A DNA stretch of 12,145 nt from Clostridiaceae bacterium (GTDB taxonomy: Bacteria > Bacillota > Clostridia > Saccharofermentanales > DTU023), in the NCBI GenBank assembly GCA_012728535.1, contig JAAYEX010000139.1, forward strand, positions 1-12,145. The letters run 5' to 3'. Position numbers and translations under genes: made by a program. Positions 1 through 6,355 of the stretch are shown here, one piece after another. Numbering within the stretch: position 1 is the first letter of the stretch; each line of letters starts with the position of its first letter. The notes under the pieces are model-generated. The model was not told where the DNA came from and did not search any database. It worked only from the letters and a program-made list of their open reading frames with translations.

Positions 1-32
1 AATCCGACAATCAACCAACGTTCATCAGCCAT
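1..32 (-). CDS. N-terminal fragment of a gene cut by the window edge, possibly peptidyl-tRNA hydrolase
   Basis: Reading leftwards from an ATG at 32-30 gives MADERWLIVG before the window ends. The stretch W-L-I-V-G, followed by a codon beginning TT (Leu or Phe), resembles the start of peptidyl-tRNA hydrolases (Pth), which open with a short tail and then LIVGLGNPG. Pth recycles peptidyl-tRNA released from stalled ribosomes in the cytoplasm. A GTGAG a few bases upstream could serve as a weak ribosome binding site. The gene follows walJ by 48 bases on the same strand with no terminator seen between them, so it could be the tail of the walRK-murA operon. Only ten residues are visible, so the identity is a guess from one short motif; an unrelated protein with a first beta strand ending in Gly would look the same. 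Confidence 0.4.
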   Translation of the reverse strand, partial: MADERWLIVG

Positions 33-80
33 ATAACTCACTCATTTTTTACTAATAACAGCTTAACGGAAGTCTTAAAA

Positions 81-878
81 TTATTCTAATATAAAAGGGA
101 CAGAGCAGTGGTAGCGTTCAGATACGCGGACTCGCACATCAAGATCAATCTTGGCTCCGGCTTCCTGTAATGCCTCAGATACAGTTTCCAAAGCTAATTC
201 AGGCAGATTGTTTTCCTGACTGAGATGAGATAAGGCCAGAGCTTCGACGCCGTTTTCTAATAAATAACATGCAACCTGACCCGCTTCAAAGTTTGACAAA
301 TGGCCCGAACGGCTATCAATCCGAACTTTTAACGGATAAGGATAATCCCCGTTCCAAAGCATGTCATCGTCATAATTTGATTCCAGGTAAACTGCTTTGC
401 AGCCTTTCAGACCCTCACGGGCGTATTGATCAAATTCACCGGTATCTGTCATAACACCGACGTCGCCGTATCTTGAGCTTATGCGAAAACCGACGGGATC
501 AACAGCATCGTGTGATGTGGGGAAAGCGAGGATCTCAGTATCACGAACTGTAAAAGGATTGCCGGGTACAATCAGATGTACCAGATCATAATCAATCTTG
601 CCCAGCAGGGCTTCTGCTTTGTTAAAGGTGGACAAAGTTGTATAAAGAGGAATCTTATGGCGACGCATCACAACTCCGACACCGGAGACATGGTCTATGT
701 GTTCATGAGTCAGCAAAATGGCATCAATCTGATTGGGATCTTCATCGAATTCCTCCAAAGCCATAGCAAAACGCTTGCCATTCAGCCCCAGATCAACGAT
801 CAGACGTGCAGATTCCGTGCGTATAAAGGTAGAGTTGCCGCTACTGCCGGAACGCAAGGAGACACTGAAGCAGCTCAT
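81..878 (-). CDS. walJ: WalJ/YycJ-type MBL-fold metallo-hydrolase
   Basis: A 265-residue cytoplasmic metallo-beta-lactamase-fold hydrolase. The metal-binding motif THEHIDH lies at residues 57-63 (His58, His60, Asp62, His63), with further likely ligands His123 (TSHDA), Asp145 (MTDTGEF), and His193 or His218 (SGHLS, LSHLS). The N-terminal SLRSGSSGNST is typical of the YycJ branch, and the length fits that family. YycJ/WalJ is the conserved last member of Bacillus-type walRK operons; as I recall, nuclease activity and a link to DNA repair or coordination of division have been proposed for homologues. The ATG overlaps the murA stop codon (ATGA at 875-878), and a GGAG lies 11 bases upstream inside murA, so translation is probably coupled to murA. 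The neighbouring WalRK pair makes WalJ a better call than a generic MBL hydrolase; the substrate cannot be read from the sequence. Confidence 0.85.
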   Translation of the reverse strand: MSCFSVSLRSGSSGNSTFIRTESARLIVDLGLNGKRFAMALEEFDEDPNQIDAILLTHEHIDHVSGVGVVMRRHKIPLYTTLSTFNKAEALLGKIDYDLVHLIVPGNPFTVRDTEILAFPTSHDAVDPVGFRISSRYGDVGVMTDTGEFDQYAREGLKGCKAVYLESNYDDDMLWNGDYPYPLKVRIDSRSGHLSNFEAGQVACYLLENGVEALALSHLSQENNLPELALETVSEALQEAGAKIDLDVRVRVSERYHCSVPFILE

Positions 879-2149
879 GCGTTATTATTCTCCACGACCT
901 TGATTTTGGCGCCTATATTGCGCATTTTCTCGATGAAAAATTCATAACCGCGTTCAATTTTCTCGACTTCTTCCACGACGGAAGTACCTTCCGCAGCCAG
1001 GGCTGCCATGACCATGGCTGCTCCGGCCCTTAAGTCTCTGGCTTTGACCCGGGCTCCCGTCAACTGACTGCCGCCTTGAATCACTGCCAGTTTTCCTGAA
1101 GTAAGAATGCTCGCGCCCATCATTCGCAGATTATCAATGTATTGATAGCGGTTTTCCCAGACGTTTTCCAGCATGCGACCGGTACCATCCGCCACGCATA
1201 ACAAGACCACAGCCTGAGGCTGCATATCTGTGGGGAAGCCGGGATAAGGCATAGTTTTGAAACTGGTCGGATTCAGCTTGTTGCCGTTATTATGAGTCAC
1301 GCGAATATGTTCTTCGCCTTCCTCTACCTCAACGCCCATTTCTTTCAATTTGGCCGTAAGTGGCTCCATGTGCTTGGGAATAACTCCGTTGACCCTGATA
1401 TCGCCGCCGGTAAGCGGGGCAAGCATCATATAGGTACCGGCCTCAATCTGATCCGGGATTATGGCATATTCCTGATTACCGGCCAGGTAGGGACGGCCTT
1501 CGATCCGGATAACATCCGTACCTGCACCGCGGATATCAGCTCCCATTGTGTTGAGAAAGTTAGCCAGGTCAACAATGTGAGGTTCGCGCGCTGCGTTATC
1601 AATGACTGTTTTGCCTTCTGCCTTGACCGCTGCCAGAATTATGTTGACTGTAGCACCGACACTGACCGTATCCAGAAAAACACTGCCGCCGACCAGCTTG
1701 TCCGCTTTGCAGGTAACATTGCCGTAGGAGACTTCAGTTTCTGCCCCCAAAGCCTGAAAGCCTTTTAGATGGAGGTCAATCGGCCTGCTACCAAAGTCAC
1801 AGCCACCGGGCATCCGCAGCTTGACCTGACCGAAACGGCCCAGAAGGGCACCCATCAAATAATATGAACCACTCAGTGACTGCATCAAGGGCTGCATTGC
1901 CTCATGTGTGTTGATACTGCGCGGATCTATGCTGACGCTGTTTTTATTTCGGTATTCAACCTTTGCTCCGAGGTCTGAACAGATTTTTAACAAGGTATCT
2001 ATATCTCTTATCTCAGGCAAGTTCTCGATAACACAGGGTCCATCTACAACCATAGCTGCAGCAATAATAGCCAGGGCCGCATTTTTAGATCCTCCTATGG
2101 ATACTTCTCCTGCTAAGCGATGGCCACCTTCTATATGATAAGTACGCAA
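875..2149 (-). CDS. murA: UDP-N-acetylglucosamine 1-carboxyvinyltransferase
   Basis: A 424-residue cytoplasmic enzyme that transfers enolpyruvate from PEP to UDP-GlcNAc, the first committed step of peptidoglycan synthesis and the fosfomycin target. Active-site motifs align with E. coli MurA at a steady offset: Lys22 and Asn23 (SKNAA), Cys117 (PGGCDFG; E. coli Cys115), Arg122 (SRPIDLHLKG; Arg120), Asp308 (GFPTDMQ; Asp305), Arg334 (WENR; Arg331), Arg374 (RDLRAG; Arg371) and Arg400 (IERGY; Arg397). Cys rather than Asp at 117 predicts fosfomycin sensitivity. One oddity is Ser93 where an Arg (E. coli Arg91) is usual: the motif reads LSGSYY instead of LRASYY. The start is TTG at 2149-2147, supported by GAGGG about six bases upstream and by the normal MurA N-terminus that follows. 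It lies 20 bases after walK and overlaps walJ by 4 bases. Whether it is the MurA or MurZ paralogue is not settled; the SYYLMGALLGRF stretch leans to MurZ. Confidence 0.95.
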   Translation of the reverse strand: MRTYHIEGGHRLAGEVSIGGSKNAALAIIAAAMVVDGPCVIENLPEIRDIDTLLKICSDLGAKVEYRNKNSVSIDPRSINTHEAMQPLMQSLSGSYYLMGALLGRFGQVKLRMPGGCDFGSRPIDLHLKGFQALGAETEVSYGNVTCKADKLVGGSVFLDTVSVGATVNIILAAVKAEGKTVIDNAAREPHIVDLANFLNTMGADIRGAGTDVIRIEGRPYLAGNQEYAIIPDQIEAGTYMMLAPLTGGDIRVNGVIPKHMEPLTAKLKEMGVEVEEGEEHIRVTHNNGNKLNPTSFKTMPYPGFPTDMQPQAVVLLCVADGTGRMLENVWENRYQYIDNLRMMGASILTSGKLAVIQGGSQLTGARVKARDLRAGAAMVMAALAAEGTSVVEEVEKIERGYEFFIEKMRNIGAKIKVVENNNA

Positions 2150-2169
2150 TTTATTCCCTCAACCAAAAA

Positions 2170-3528
2170 TTATTTCACCTTATTGTTCACGTTTTGCCTG
2201 ATCTTTTCAAGCACACGCGACAATTGTTCACGATCAGCGGTCGGCCCGGTGGAGACTTCCCAATCACTTTCACTGAGAATTCGGGTTAGTGTCTGCGCCG
2301 CCGCCTTGCCTAGTATATCATCGACCTCGTCTTTGTTCACGAGACGTAGAAAAGTTTGTACCAAATAACGGTCCGCCCGTGGTAAAAACAAGGTAAAAGC
2401 ACTGCCCCTGCCCGGTTGCCTCTCGACTTCCAGCCGTCCATGATGCAATTCGGTCAATTCGTGGGCAATGGACAGACCTAAACCTGTGCCCCCGTATTGA
2501 CGTGATCCTGTCTTGTCCACTCTGTAAAAACGATCAAATAAGTTGGGCAGATCCTGGGCCGGAATGCCGCTGCCATTGTCCTTGACCTTTATATAGATAT
2601 CTTCAGCGATATTGCCGACCGATATCTGAATGCGACCCTTTTTGGGTGTGTATTTAATCGCATTAATCAGCAGATTTGTGATAATGCGTTCGACAGAGTT
2701 TGCGTCTCCAAAAATCAGTGCCGATGCCGGCAGAACCATACATTCAAACTGCAGATTCTTGTCTTCTGCTGAAGGGCGCAATCTTTCTGTCACCTGCCGG
2801 CACAGACTGCCCATATCCTGCACCTTGGCTTTCATGTAATGTGCCTTGCTGTCAATACTGGAAAGGAGCAGCAGGTCCGCAATTAAAGACTCCATACGAA
2901 GTGAGTCATCATAGATGCGGGCAAGATCCTTTTGCACAGATTGTTTGTCCTTCTCCTTAAGCCCCCAGTCCAGCAAAGTTTCAGTATATGACTTGATCGT
3001 GGTCAATGGTGTCTTCAGCTCATGCGATACATTGGCAACGAAGGCACGACGCTCTTCTTCCAGACGCGTCGATTCAGTCACATCCTGAATCATAATTACA
3101 TGACCGGCAAAGCGGGTTGCGGAATCATCAAGATGCCGTGGCTCACACTTGATTTGATAGACATTGTTCTCACGCTCATAGATACCGCTGACTTCGCTGG
3201 CACGAATCAGAAATGAGGCACGCATGCCATTATCACTGCCGAAATTATTAAGAAAGGAGTCGATCGTATCCGGTATATTTCGCAGCATTTCCCTGGCTAA
3301 ATCATTGTTAGCAATGAGGCGATGGTCACTACCATAGGCAACTATACCTATTGAAAGAGAGGCCAGAATTGCGTTTGCCTCTGCCCTCTCATTCGCTATC
3401 AGATTGATTGTGCGTAGAAACTCCTGATCCTTCTTCTCTGAAAACTTGCGCATAAGTGAACGAAAGACCAGCGTCATCAAGAGCATGGTCGACACCACCG
3501 CTATCACAATGTAGAGAAAAACTTCCAT
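2170..3528 (-). CDS. walK: WalK-type PAS-containing sensor histidine kinase
   Basis: A 452-residue membrane-anchored sensor kinase, partner of the response regulator just upstream. One transmembrane helix spans about residues 4-23, with almost nothing outside the membrane; then come a short linker, a PAS-like domain (about 50-150, ending in MIQDVTE), a dimerisation/phosphoacceptor region with His169 in FVANVSHELKTPLTT, and a catalytic ATP-binding domain: N box (NLLINAIKYTP, Asn285 and Asn289), G1 (DNGSGIP, 317-323), F box (FDRFYR, 331-336) and G2 (GGTGLGL, 346-352). The H box closely matches Bacillus WalK. Unlike Bacillus WalK there is no extracellular sensing domain and no room for a full HAMP domain, so it resembles the single-helix streptococcal VicK layout. 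Residues about 385-452 form a C-terminal extension I cannot assign. It starts 21 bases after walR, with AGGA seven bases before the ATG. PhoR is the main alternative name. Confidence 0.82.
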   Translation of the reverse strand: MEVFLYIVIAVVSTMLLMTLVFRSLMRKFSEKKDQEFLRTINLIANERAEANAILASLSIGIVAYGSDHRLIANNDLAREMLRNIPDTIDSFLNNFGSDNGMRASFLIRASEVSGIYERENNVYQIKCEPRHLDDSATRFAGHVIMIQDVTESTRLEEERRAFVANVSHELKTPLTTIKSYTETLLDWGLKEKDKQSVQKDLARIYDDSLRMESLIADLLLLSSIDSKAHYMKAKVQDMGSLCRQVTERLRPSAEDKNLQFECMVLPASALIFGDANSVERIITNLLINAIKYTPKKGRIQISVGNIAEDIYIKVKDNGSGIPAQDLPNLFDRFYRVDKTGSRQYGGTGLGLSIAHELTELHHGRLEVERQPGRGSAFTLFLPRADRYLVQTFLRLVNKDEVDDILGKAAAQTLTRILSESDWEVSTGPTADREQLSRVLEKIRQNVNNKVK

Positions 3529-3549
3529 TTATCAGTCCTGAATCTTTGT

Positions 3550-4266
3550 TCAGTCGAGTCCGGGGTCAACATCCCTGGCGAAGTAATAACCGACGCCTCT
3601 CTTGGTCAGGATATATTGGAAATTTTCCTGATCCGGCTCGATTTTTTCACGGGCTCTGCGAACTGTTACATCTACTGTACGCGCATCACCGAAGTACTCA
3701 TAATCCCAAACATGATTCAGCAATTCTTCGCGTGTAAAAACCTGTCCTGCATGTTCCGCCAGAAACAACACCAGTTCATACTCACGCAAGGTCAATTCGA
3801 GAGGTTTACCGGCGCAGAAGACCTGATAAGCTTCTTTATCGATCATGATATCGCCGATCGAAATAATGGCTTCATCTTCTTCCTGCTTTTCCCGCTCCTG
3901 AATCTGCACGCGACGCAGCTGTGCTTTAACCCGCGCCAGAACTTCGCGGACGCTGAAAGGTTTAGTAATATAGTCATCCGCCCCCAGCTCAAGTCCCAGG
4001 ACCTTGTCCAACTCCTCACTCTTAGCGGTCAGCATGATTATCGGAACATTAGAATTCTGTCGGATTATTTTGCAGACATCAAAGCCATCCATTCCCGGCA
4101 TCATACAATCGAGCAGAACCAGATCCGGCTTCTTCATCTTAGTAATTTCAACAGCTTCTTCACCATCATAAGCGACCAGCACTTCATAGCCTTCACGCTG
4201 GAGATTGGATTCCAGAATATCAACAATATTTTGTTCGTCATCAACAACAAGGATTTTCAAGCTCAT
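3550..4266 (-). CDS. walR: WalR-type OmpR/PhoB-family response regulator
   Basis: A 238-residue cytoplasmic transcription factor. The receiver domain (about 3-118) carries the acidic pair Asp9-Asp10, phosphoacceptor Asp53 (LLDCMMPGMDG), Thr80 and Lys102 (YITKPF). A winged-helix DNA-binding domain follows (about 133-231), with TLREYELV and the recognition region YFGDARTVDVTVRRAREKIE, which is very close to Bacillus WalR (YFGDVRTVDVTVRRLREKIE as I recall it), and GVGYYFARD near the end. WalR with WalK controls cell-wall hydrolase genes in Bacillota. Thr101 sits where a Ser/Thr kinase site has been described in Bacillus WalR, but many relatives also have Thr there. The gene has a very strong ribosome binding site (AGGAGG) that overlaps the nagB stop codon 9 bases upstream. 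The kinase gene follows after 21 bases. PhoP/PhoB is the alternative family name; the recognition helix favours WalR. Confidence 0.87.
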   Translation of the reverse strand: MSLKILVVDDEQNIVDILESNLQREGYEVLVAYDGEEAVEITKMKKPDLVLLDCMMPGMDGFDVCKIIRQNSNVPIIMLTAKSEELDKVLGLELGADDYITKPFSVREVLARVKAQLRRVQIQEREKQEEDEAIISIGDIMIDKEAYQVFCAGKPLELTLREYELVLFLAEHAGQVFTREELLNHVWDYEYFGDARTVDVTVRRAREKIEPDQENFQYILTKRGVGYYFARDVDPGLD

Positions 4267-4275
4267 TAATTCCTC

Positions 4276-5031
4276 CTACTCAGCAGAGAACAATGAATCG
4301 GCCAAACTGCTGCCGGCTAAGGCTGCCCGGTCAACAATCACTGTAATTTCCGGATGCAACTGCAGCAGAGATGCCGGCACCTGGGGTATAATCTCTCCGT
4401 AGAGCATAGCATGCACTGCATCGGCTTTCGACTCTCCGGTAGCTATTAAAACAATTCGTCCGGCATGCATTATTGAGCGCATACCGGTAGTAATAGCAGT
4501 GCGGGGTACATCTTCCTCACATTCGAAGAAGCGACTGTTCGCCTCAATAGTATCATCAGTCAAATTGATCTGATGTGTCTCGGCAACGAATTTATCTCCG
4601 GGCTCATTAAAGCCGATATGTCCATTGCGGCCAATACCCAGGAGTTGGAGATCGAGGCCTCCTCTATCTTCTATTTTCTTATCATAAGCAGAGCAGGTTC
4701 GATCAACCCTGAGAGTTTTACCATTGGGAATGTGGGTATTTTCTTTCTTTATATTGACCTTGGACAAAAGATGTTCATCCATGAAATAAGCATAGCTTTG
4801 CGGATGGTCCGCATCCAGACCGATATACTCGTCCAGATTGAAAGTGCTGACTTTAGAAAAGTCGAGACCTTCTTCTTTATACATACGCACGAGTTCGTTA
4901 TATGTTGTCATCGGGGTCGTACCGGTAGCCAAGCCTAAATTGCAGTCGGGTTTAAGACGGATCATCGCAGAAATAAGTCGGGCTGCTTCTTTTCCCACTG
5001 CAGCTTCATTTTCAACGCAAATAACTTTCAT
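4276..5031 (-). CDS. nagB: Glucosamine-6-phosphate deaminase
   Basis: A 251-residue cytoplasmic enzyme that converts glucosamine-6-phosphate to fructose-6-phosphate and ammonia. It thereby feeds amino sugars into glycolysis and opposes UDP-GlcNAc synthesis. Motifs in order: phosphate loop LGLATGTTP (32-40), STFNLDEY (62-69, with Asp67 as the likely general base), and LGIGRNGHIGFNEPG (131-145) with His138 and Glu143; Asn136 replaces the E. coli Asp141, an exchange I believe is common in Gram-positive NagB. The length is typical of short Gram-positive NagB proteins. An upstream in-frame ATG at 5043 is rejected because it lies within the ribosome binding site: GGAGGT sits properly placed before the ATG at 5031, giving the family-typical MKVICVEN start. 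The gene precedes walR by 9 bases, so amino-sugar breakdown appears co-transcribed with walRK and murA. Confidence 0.93.
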   Translation of the reverse strand: MKVICVENEAAVGKEAARLISAMIRLKPDCNLGLATGTTPMTTYNELVRMYKEEGLDFSKVSTFNLDEYIGLDADHPQSYAYFMDEHLLSKVNIKKENTHIPNGKTLRVDRTCSAYDKKIEDRGGLDLQLLGIGRNGHIGFNEPGDKFVAETHQINLTDDTIEANSRFFECEEDVPRTAITTGMRSIMHAGRIVLIATGESKADAVHAMLYGEIIPQVPASLLQLHPEITVIVDRAALAGSSLADSLFSAE

Positions 5032-5035
5032 TCTT

Positions 5036-5041
5036 ACCTCC
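5036..5041 (-). promoter_or_regulatory. Shine-Dalgarno GGAGGT that fixes the nagB start
   Basis: GGAGGT is separated by four bases (AAGA) from the ATG at 5031. The alternative in-frame ATG at 5043 shares its last G with this site and has no ribosome binding site of its own, so the downstream ATG is chosen. Confidence 0.8.
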
Positions 5042-5117
5042 ATAGGTTGAAACTTTGGCGAATGCTGGATAGGTCAAAGTCACGTAGTTACAAACTATTT
5101 TACATGATTTGCGGCCA

Positions 5118-5678
5118 TTAGGGTAGAAAATATTCAACTGTACCGCCGAGCAGACCGATCAGCGCACCCAGGGCCACCACAGTAAATACATCCAGTTTTT
5201 TATATCTCAGAAGCAGGGCAAACAGAAAACCCGCCAGGGCAATAAAATCCAATCCCCATACAGAAGATCCTGCGAAAAGTGAGTTTATCACAACACTCAG
5301 AGCAGCAGCAGCAATCAGCCCTACCACACCCGGACGTAATCCTGACAGAGCGCGTTCAACCACTGTCAGCTTACGACCGCTGAAAATGACTGCACTTAAG
5401 ATAAAAAGCAGAATCATCTGCGGTAGCACCGTAGCCACTGAGGCGACGATCGCACCCGGTATACCTGCCAGCCTGATGCCGACGAAAGTCGCTGAATTAA
5501 TCGCAATCGGACCAGGTGTCACCTGAGACAGGGATAAAACATCCGTCATCTCCGTCATCGTCAACCACTGGTGTCTTTCCACAATGACATTCTGAATAAT
5601 GGGAAGTGCGGCGTAGCCACCGCCGAAAGCAGTCGCTCCCACTTCAAGAAAGGCAACAAACAGCTTCCATAGAATCAT
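5118..5678 (-). CDS. CHR-family (chromate-type) transporter, second short-chain half
   Basis: A 186-residue integral membrane protein with about five or six hydrophobic segments. The two CHR-domain signatures are present: FGGGYAALP (18-26), and SLSQVTPGPIAINSATFVG (49-67). In short-chain CHR systems two such halves are encoded side by side and act together, in inverted membrane topology, as an anion exporter; chromate export is the documented function for some members. The ATG overlaps the stop codon of the upstream half by 4 bases (ATGA at 5675-5678), which supports coupled translation and a heterodimer. The true substrate is unknown: many anaerobes carry these genes without chromate exposure. 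A gap of 74 bases (87 to the chosen nagB start) separates it from nagB on the same strand, with no terminator seen, so readthrough into the nagB-walRK run is possible. Confidence 0.88.
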   Translation of the reverse strand: MILWKLFVAFLEVGATAFGGGYAALPIIQNVIVERHQWLTMTEMTDVLSLSQVTPGPIAINSATFVGIRLAGIPGAIVASVATVLPQMILLFILSAVIFSGRKLTVVERALSGLRPGVVGLIAAAALSVVINSLFAGSSVWGLDFIALAGFLFALLLRYKKLDVFTVVALGALIGLLGGTVEYFLP

Positions 5679-6235
5679 GATTCGTTACCCTTTCCCTGTC
5701 GGTCTTTCAAAGAAAAGACAAGGATACCGATCAGGGCGAATGTGAGAATCAAAAGGGCAGTGTTGATGGTAGTAAACCAGGCCAAAGCGAAAGCTCCCAC
5801 GAGTACAATCACTGTAAAAACCTTATGTTTTCTTAAAACCTGACGCGCCATGGAAAATACGGCCATCAGCATGACAGCAGCGATAGCTCCGCTCATGCCT
5901 CGCAAAGCGGCCCGCACCCAATAATTTGTAGCGAAAGTCTCATAAAAGAAGTAGATAACAGAGATAGTGATCATGGGCGGCAAAATTCCGGCAAGGACGC
6001 CAAGAAGAGCCCCAATACGTCCTTTCAGCCTATAGCCCATCAACAGGGCCACGCTGATTGCGATCGGACCGGGGGCGGCTTGTCCTAAAGCGACAATATC
6101 CAGCATTTCGTCTTCTGTTATGCATTGATGTTTGTTACAGAACTCGTCTTTGAGGACAGGTACAATCGTGTAACCACCCCCGAAGGTAATGGCACTGACT
6201 TTAAAAACCGTTAAGAAAAATGACCAGTAACTCAC
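5675..6235 (-). CDS. CHR-family (chromate-type) transporter, first short-chain half
   Basis: A 186-residue membrane protein and partner of the following gene. CHR signatures are ITFGGGYTIVPVL (16-28) and ALGQAAPGPIAISVALLMG (49-67), followed by several hydrophobic helices and a short charged C-terminus (KDRQGKGNES). The start codon is GTG at 6235-6233, preceded by AGGA and GGA; a nearby upstream ATG at 6243 is out of frame and meets a stop after three codons. As a family, these halves pair to export chromate or a related oxyanion, but the substrate is not visible in the sequence. The gene diverges from the large activase gene at 6356 and shares its 120-base upstream region. I found no convincing promoter facing this way. 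Confidence 0.86.
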   Translation of the reverse strand: MSYWSFFLTVFKVSAITFGGGYTIVPVLKDEFCNKHQCITEDEMLDIVALGQAAPGPIAISVALLMGYRLKGRIGALLGVLAGILPPMITISVIYFFYETFATNYWVRAALRGMSGAIAAVMLMAVFSMARQVLRKHKVFTVIVLVGAFALAWFTTINTALLILTFALIGILVFSLKDRQGKGNES

Positions 6236-6254
6236 TCCAACATCCTACATCATT

Positions 6255-6300
6255 TAGCAGAGTTTGACAGGTTCTCTCCTGCACTTTGACACTTCTGCTA
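6255..6300. repeat. Inverted repeat TAGCAGA/TCTGCTA, operator-like, in the divergent intergenic region
   Basis: The left arm TAGCAGA (6255-6261) and right arm TCTGCTA (6294-6300) are perfect 7-base inverted copies separated by 32 bases. The right arm lies within the spacer of the rightward consensus promoter, so a bound protein could block RNA polymerase. A smaller nested CAGG/CCTG pair (6268-6271, 6278-6281) has a different centre. The arms are far apart for a single dimer; looping, two half-sites or chance are all possible. Confidence 0.4.
6263..6291. repeat. Direct repeat TTTGACA, two copies 22 bases apart
   Basis: TTTGACA occurs at 6263-6269 and 6285-6291, a spacing of about two helical turns. 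The second copy supplies the -35 box of the promoter before the activase gene. The first copy has no -10 box at a workable distance, so it could be a binding site or chance. The similarity extends weakly beyond the heptamer (TTC after each copy). Confidence 0.35.
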
Positions 6301-6314
6301 TGCCCTCCTATAAT
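6286..6314 (+). promoter_or_regulatory. Exact consensus sigma-70/sigma-A promoter for the activase operon
   Basis: The -35 box TTGACA (6286-6291) and -10 box TATAAT (6309-6314) both match the consensus perfectly, with the optimal 17-base spacer. Transcription would begin near 6321, giving a leader of about 35 bases before the ATG at 6356. Such a perfect promoter suggests strong expression, or strong expression held in check by a repressor; the inverted repeat reaching into the spacer fits the second idea. Confidence 0.8.
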
Positions 6315-6335
6315 TGCTGATGGGAGATTACGGTC

Positions 6336-6344
6336 ATGAAGTAG
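6336..6344 (+). other. Possible two-codon leader ORF (Met-Lys-stop)
   Basis: ATG AAG TAG lies 11 bases before the activase ATG and is preceded by GGGAG (6323-6327 region) at a reasonable distance, whereas the main start has only a poor ribosome binding site. A minimal ORF here could influence initiation at 6356 through termination-reinitiation. The GGGAG lies almost at the predicted transcript start, which weakens the case; this may be chance. Confidence 0.2.
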
Positions 6345-6355
6345 ACTGGTAATAC

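Noticed and set aside
1292..1768. 158-codon open frame on the plus strand opposite murA
   Set aside because: It lies fully opposite a well-supported murA with all catalytic motifs, its product shows no recognisable domain, and it is Cys/His/Phe-rich as expected of an antisense shadow.
3616..4269. 217-codon open frame on the plus strand opposite walR
   Set aside because: It is antisense to a response regulator with intact receiver and winged-helix motifs; the product looks like an antisense shadow with no domain.
5032..5043. Upstream ATG as the nagB start, adding Met-Glu-Val-Arg
   Set aside because: Those codons contain the GGAGGT ribosome binding site of the downstream ATG, and the shorter product matches the normal NagB N-terminus.
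5044..5117. Promoter, terminator or riboswitch between the CHR genes and nagB
   Set aside because: Only weak boxes (TTGTAA-16-TATCCA) and a 5-base CTTTG/CAAAG pair with a long loop were found; there is no T-run and no convincing fold. Nothing is claimed here.
6236..6272. Leftward promoter CTGTCA-17-TAGGAT for the CHR genes
   Set aside because: The -10 box would end only six bases before the GTG start, leaving no room for a leader or the ribosome binding site, and both boxes match the consensus only moderately.
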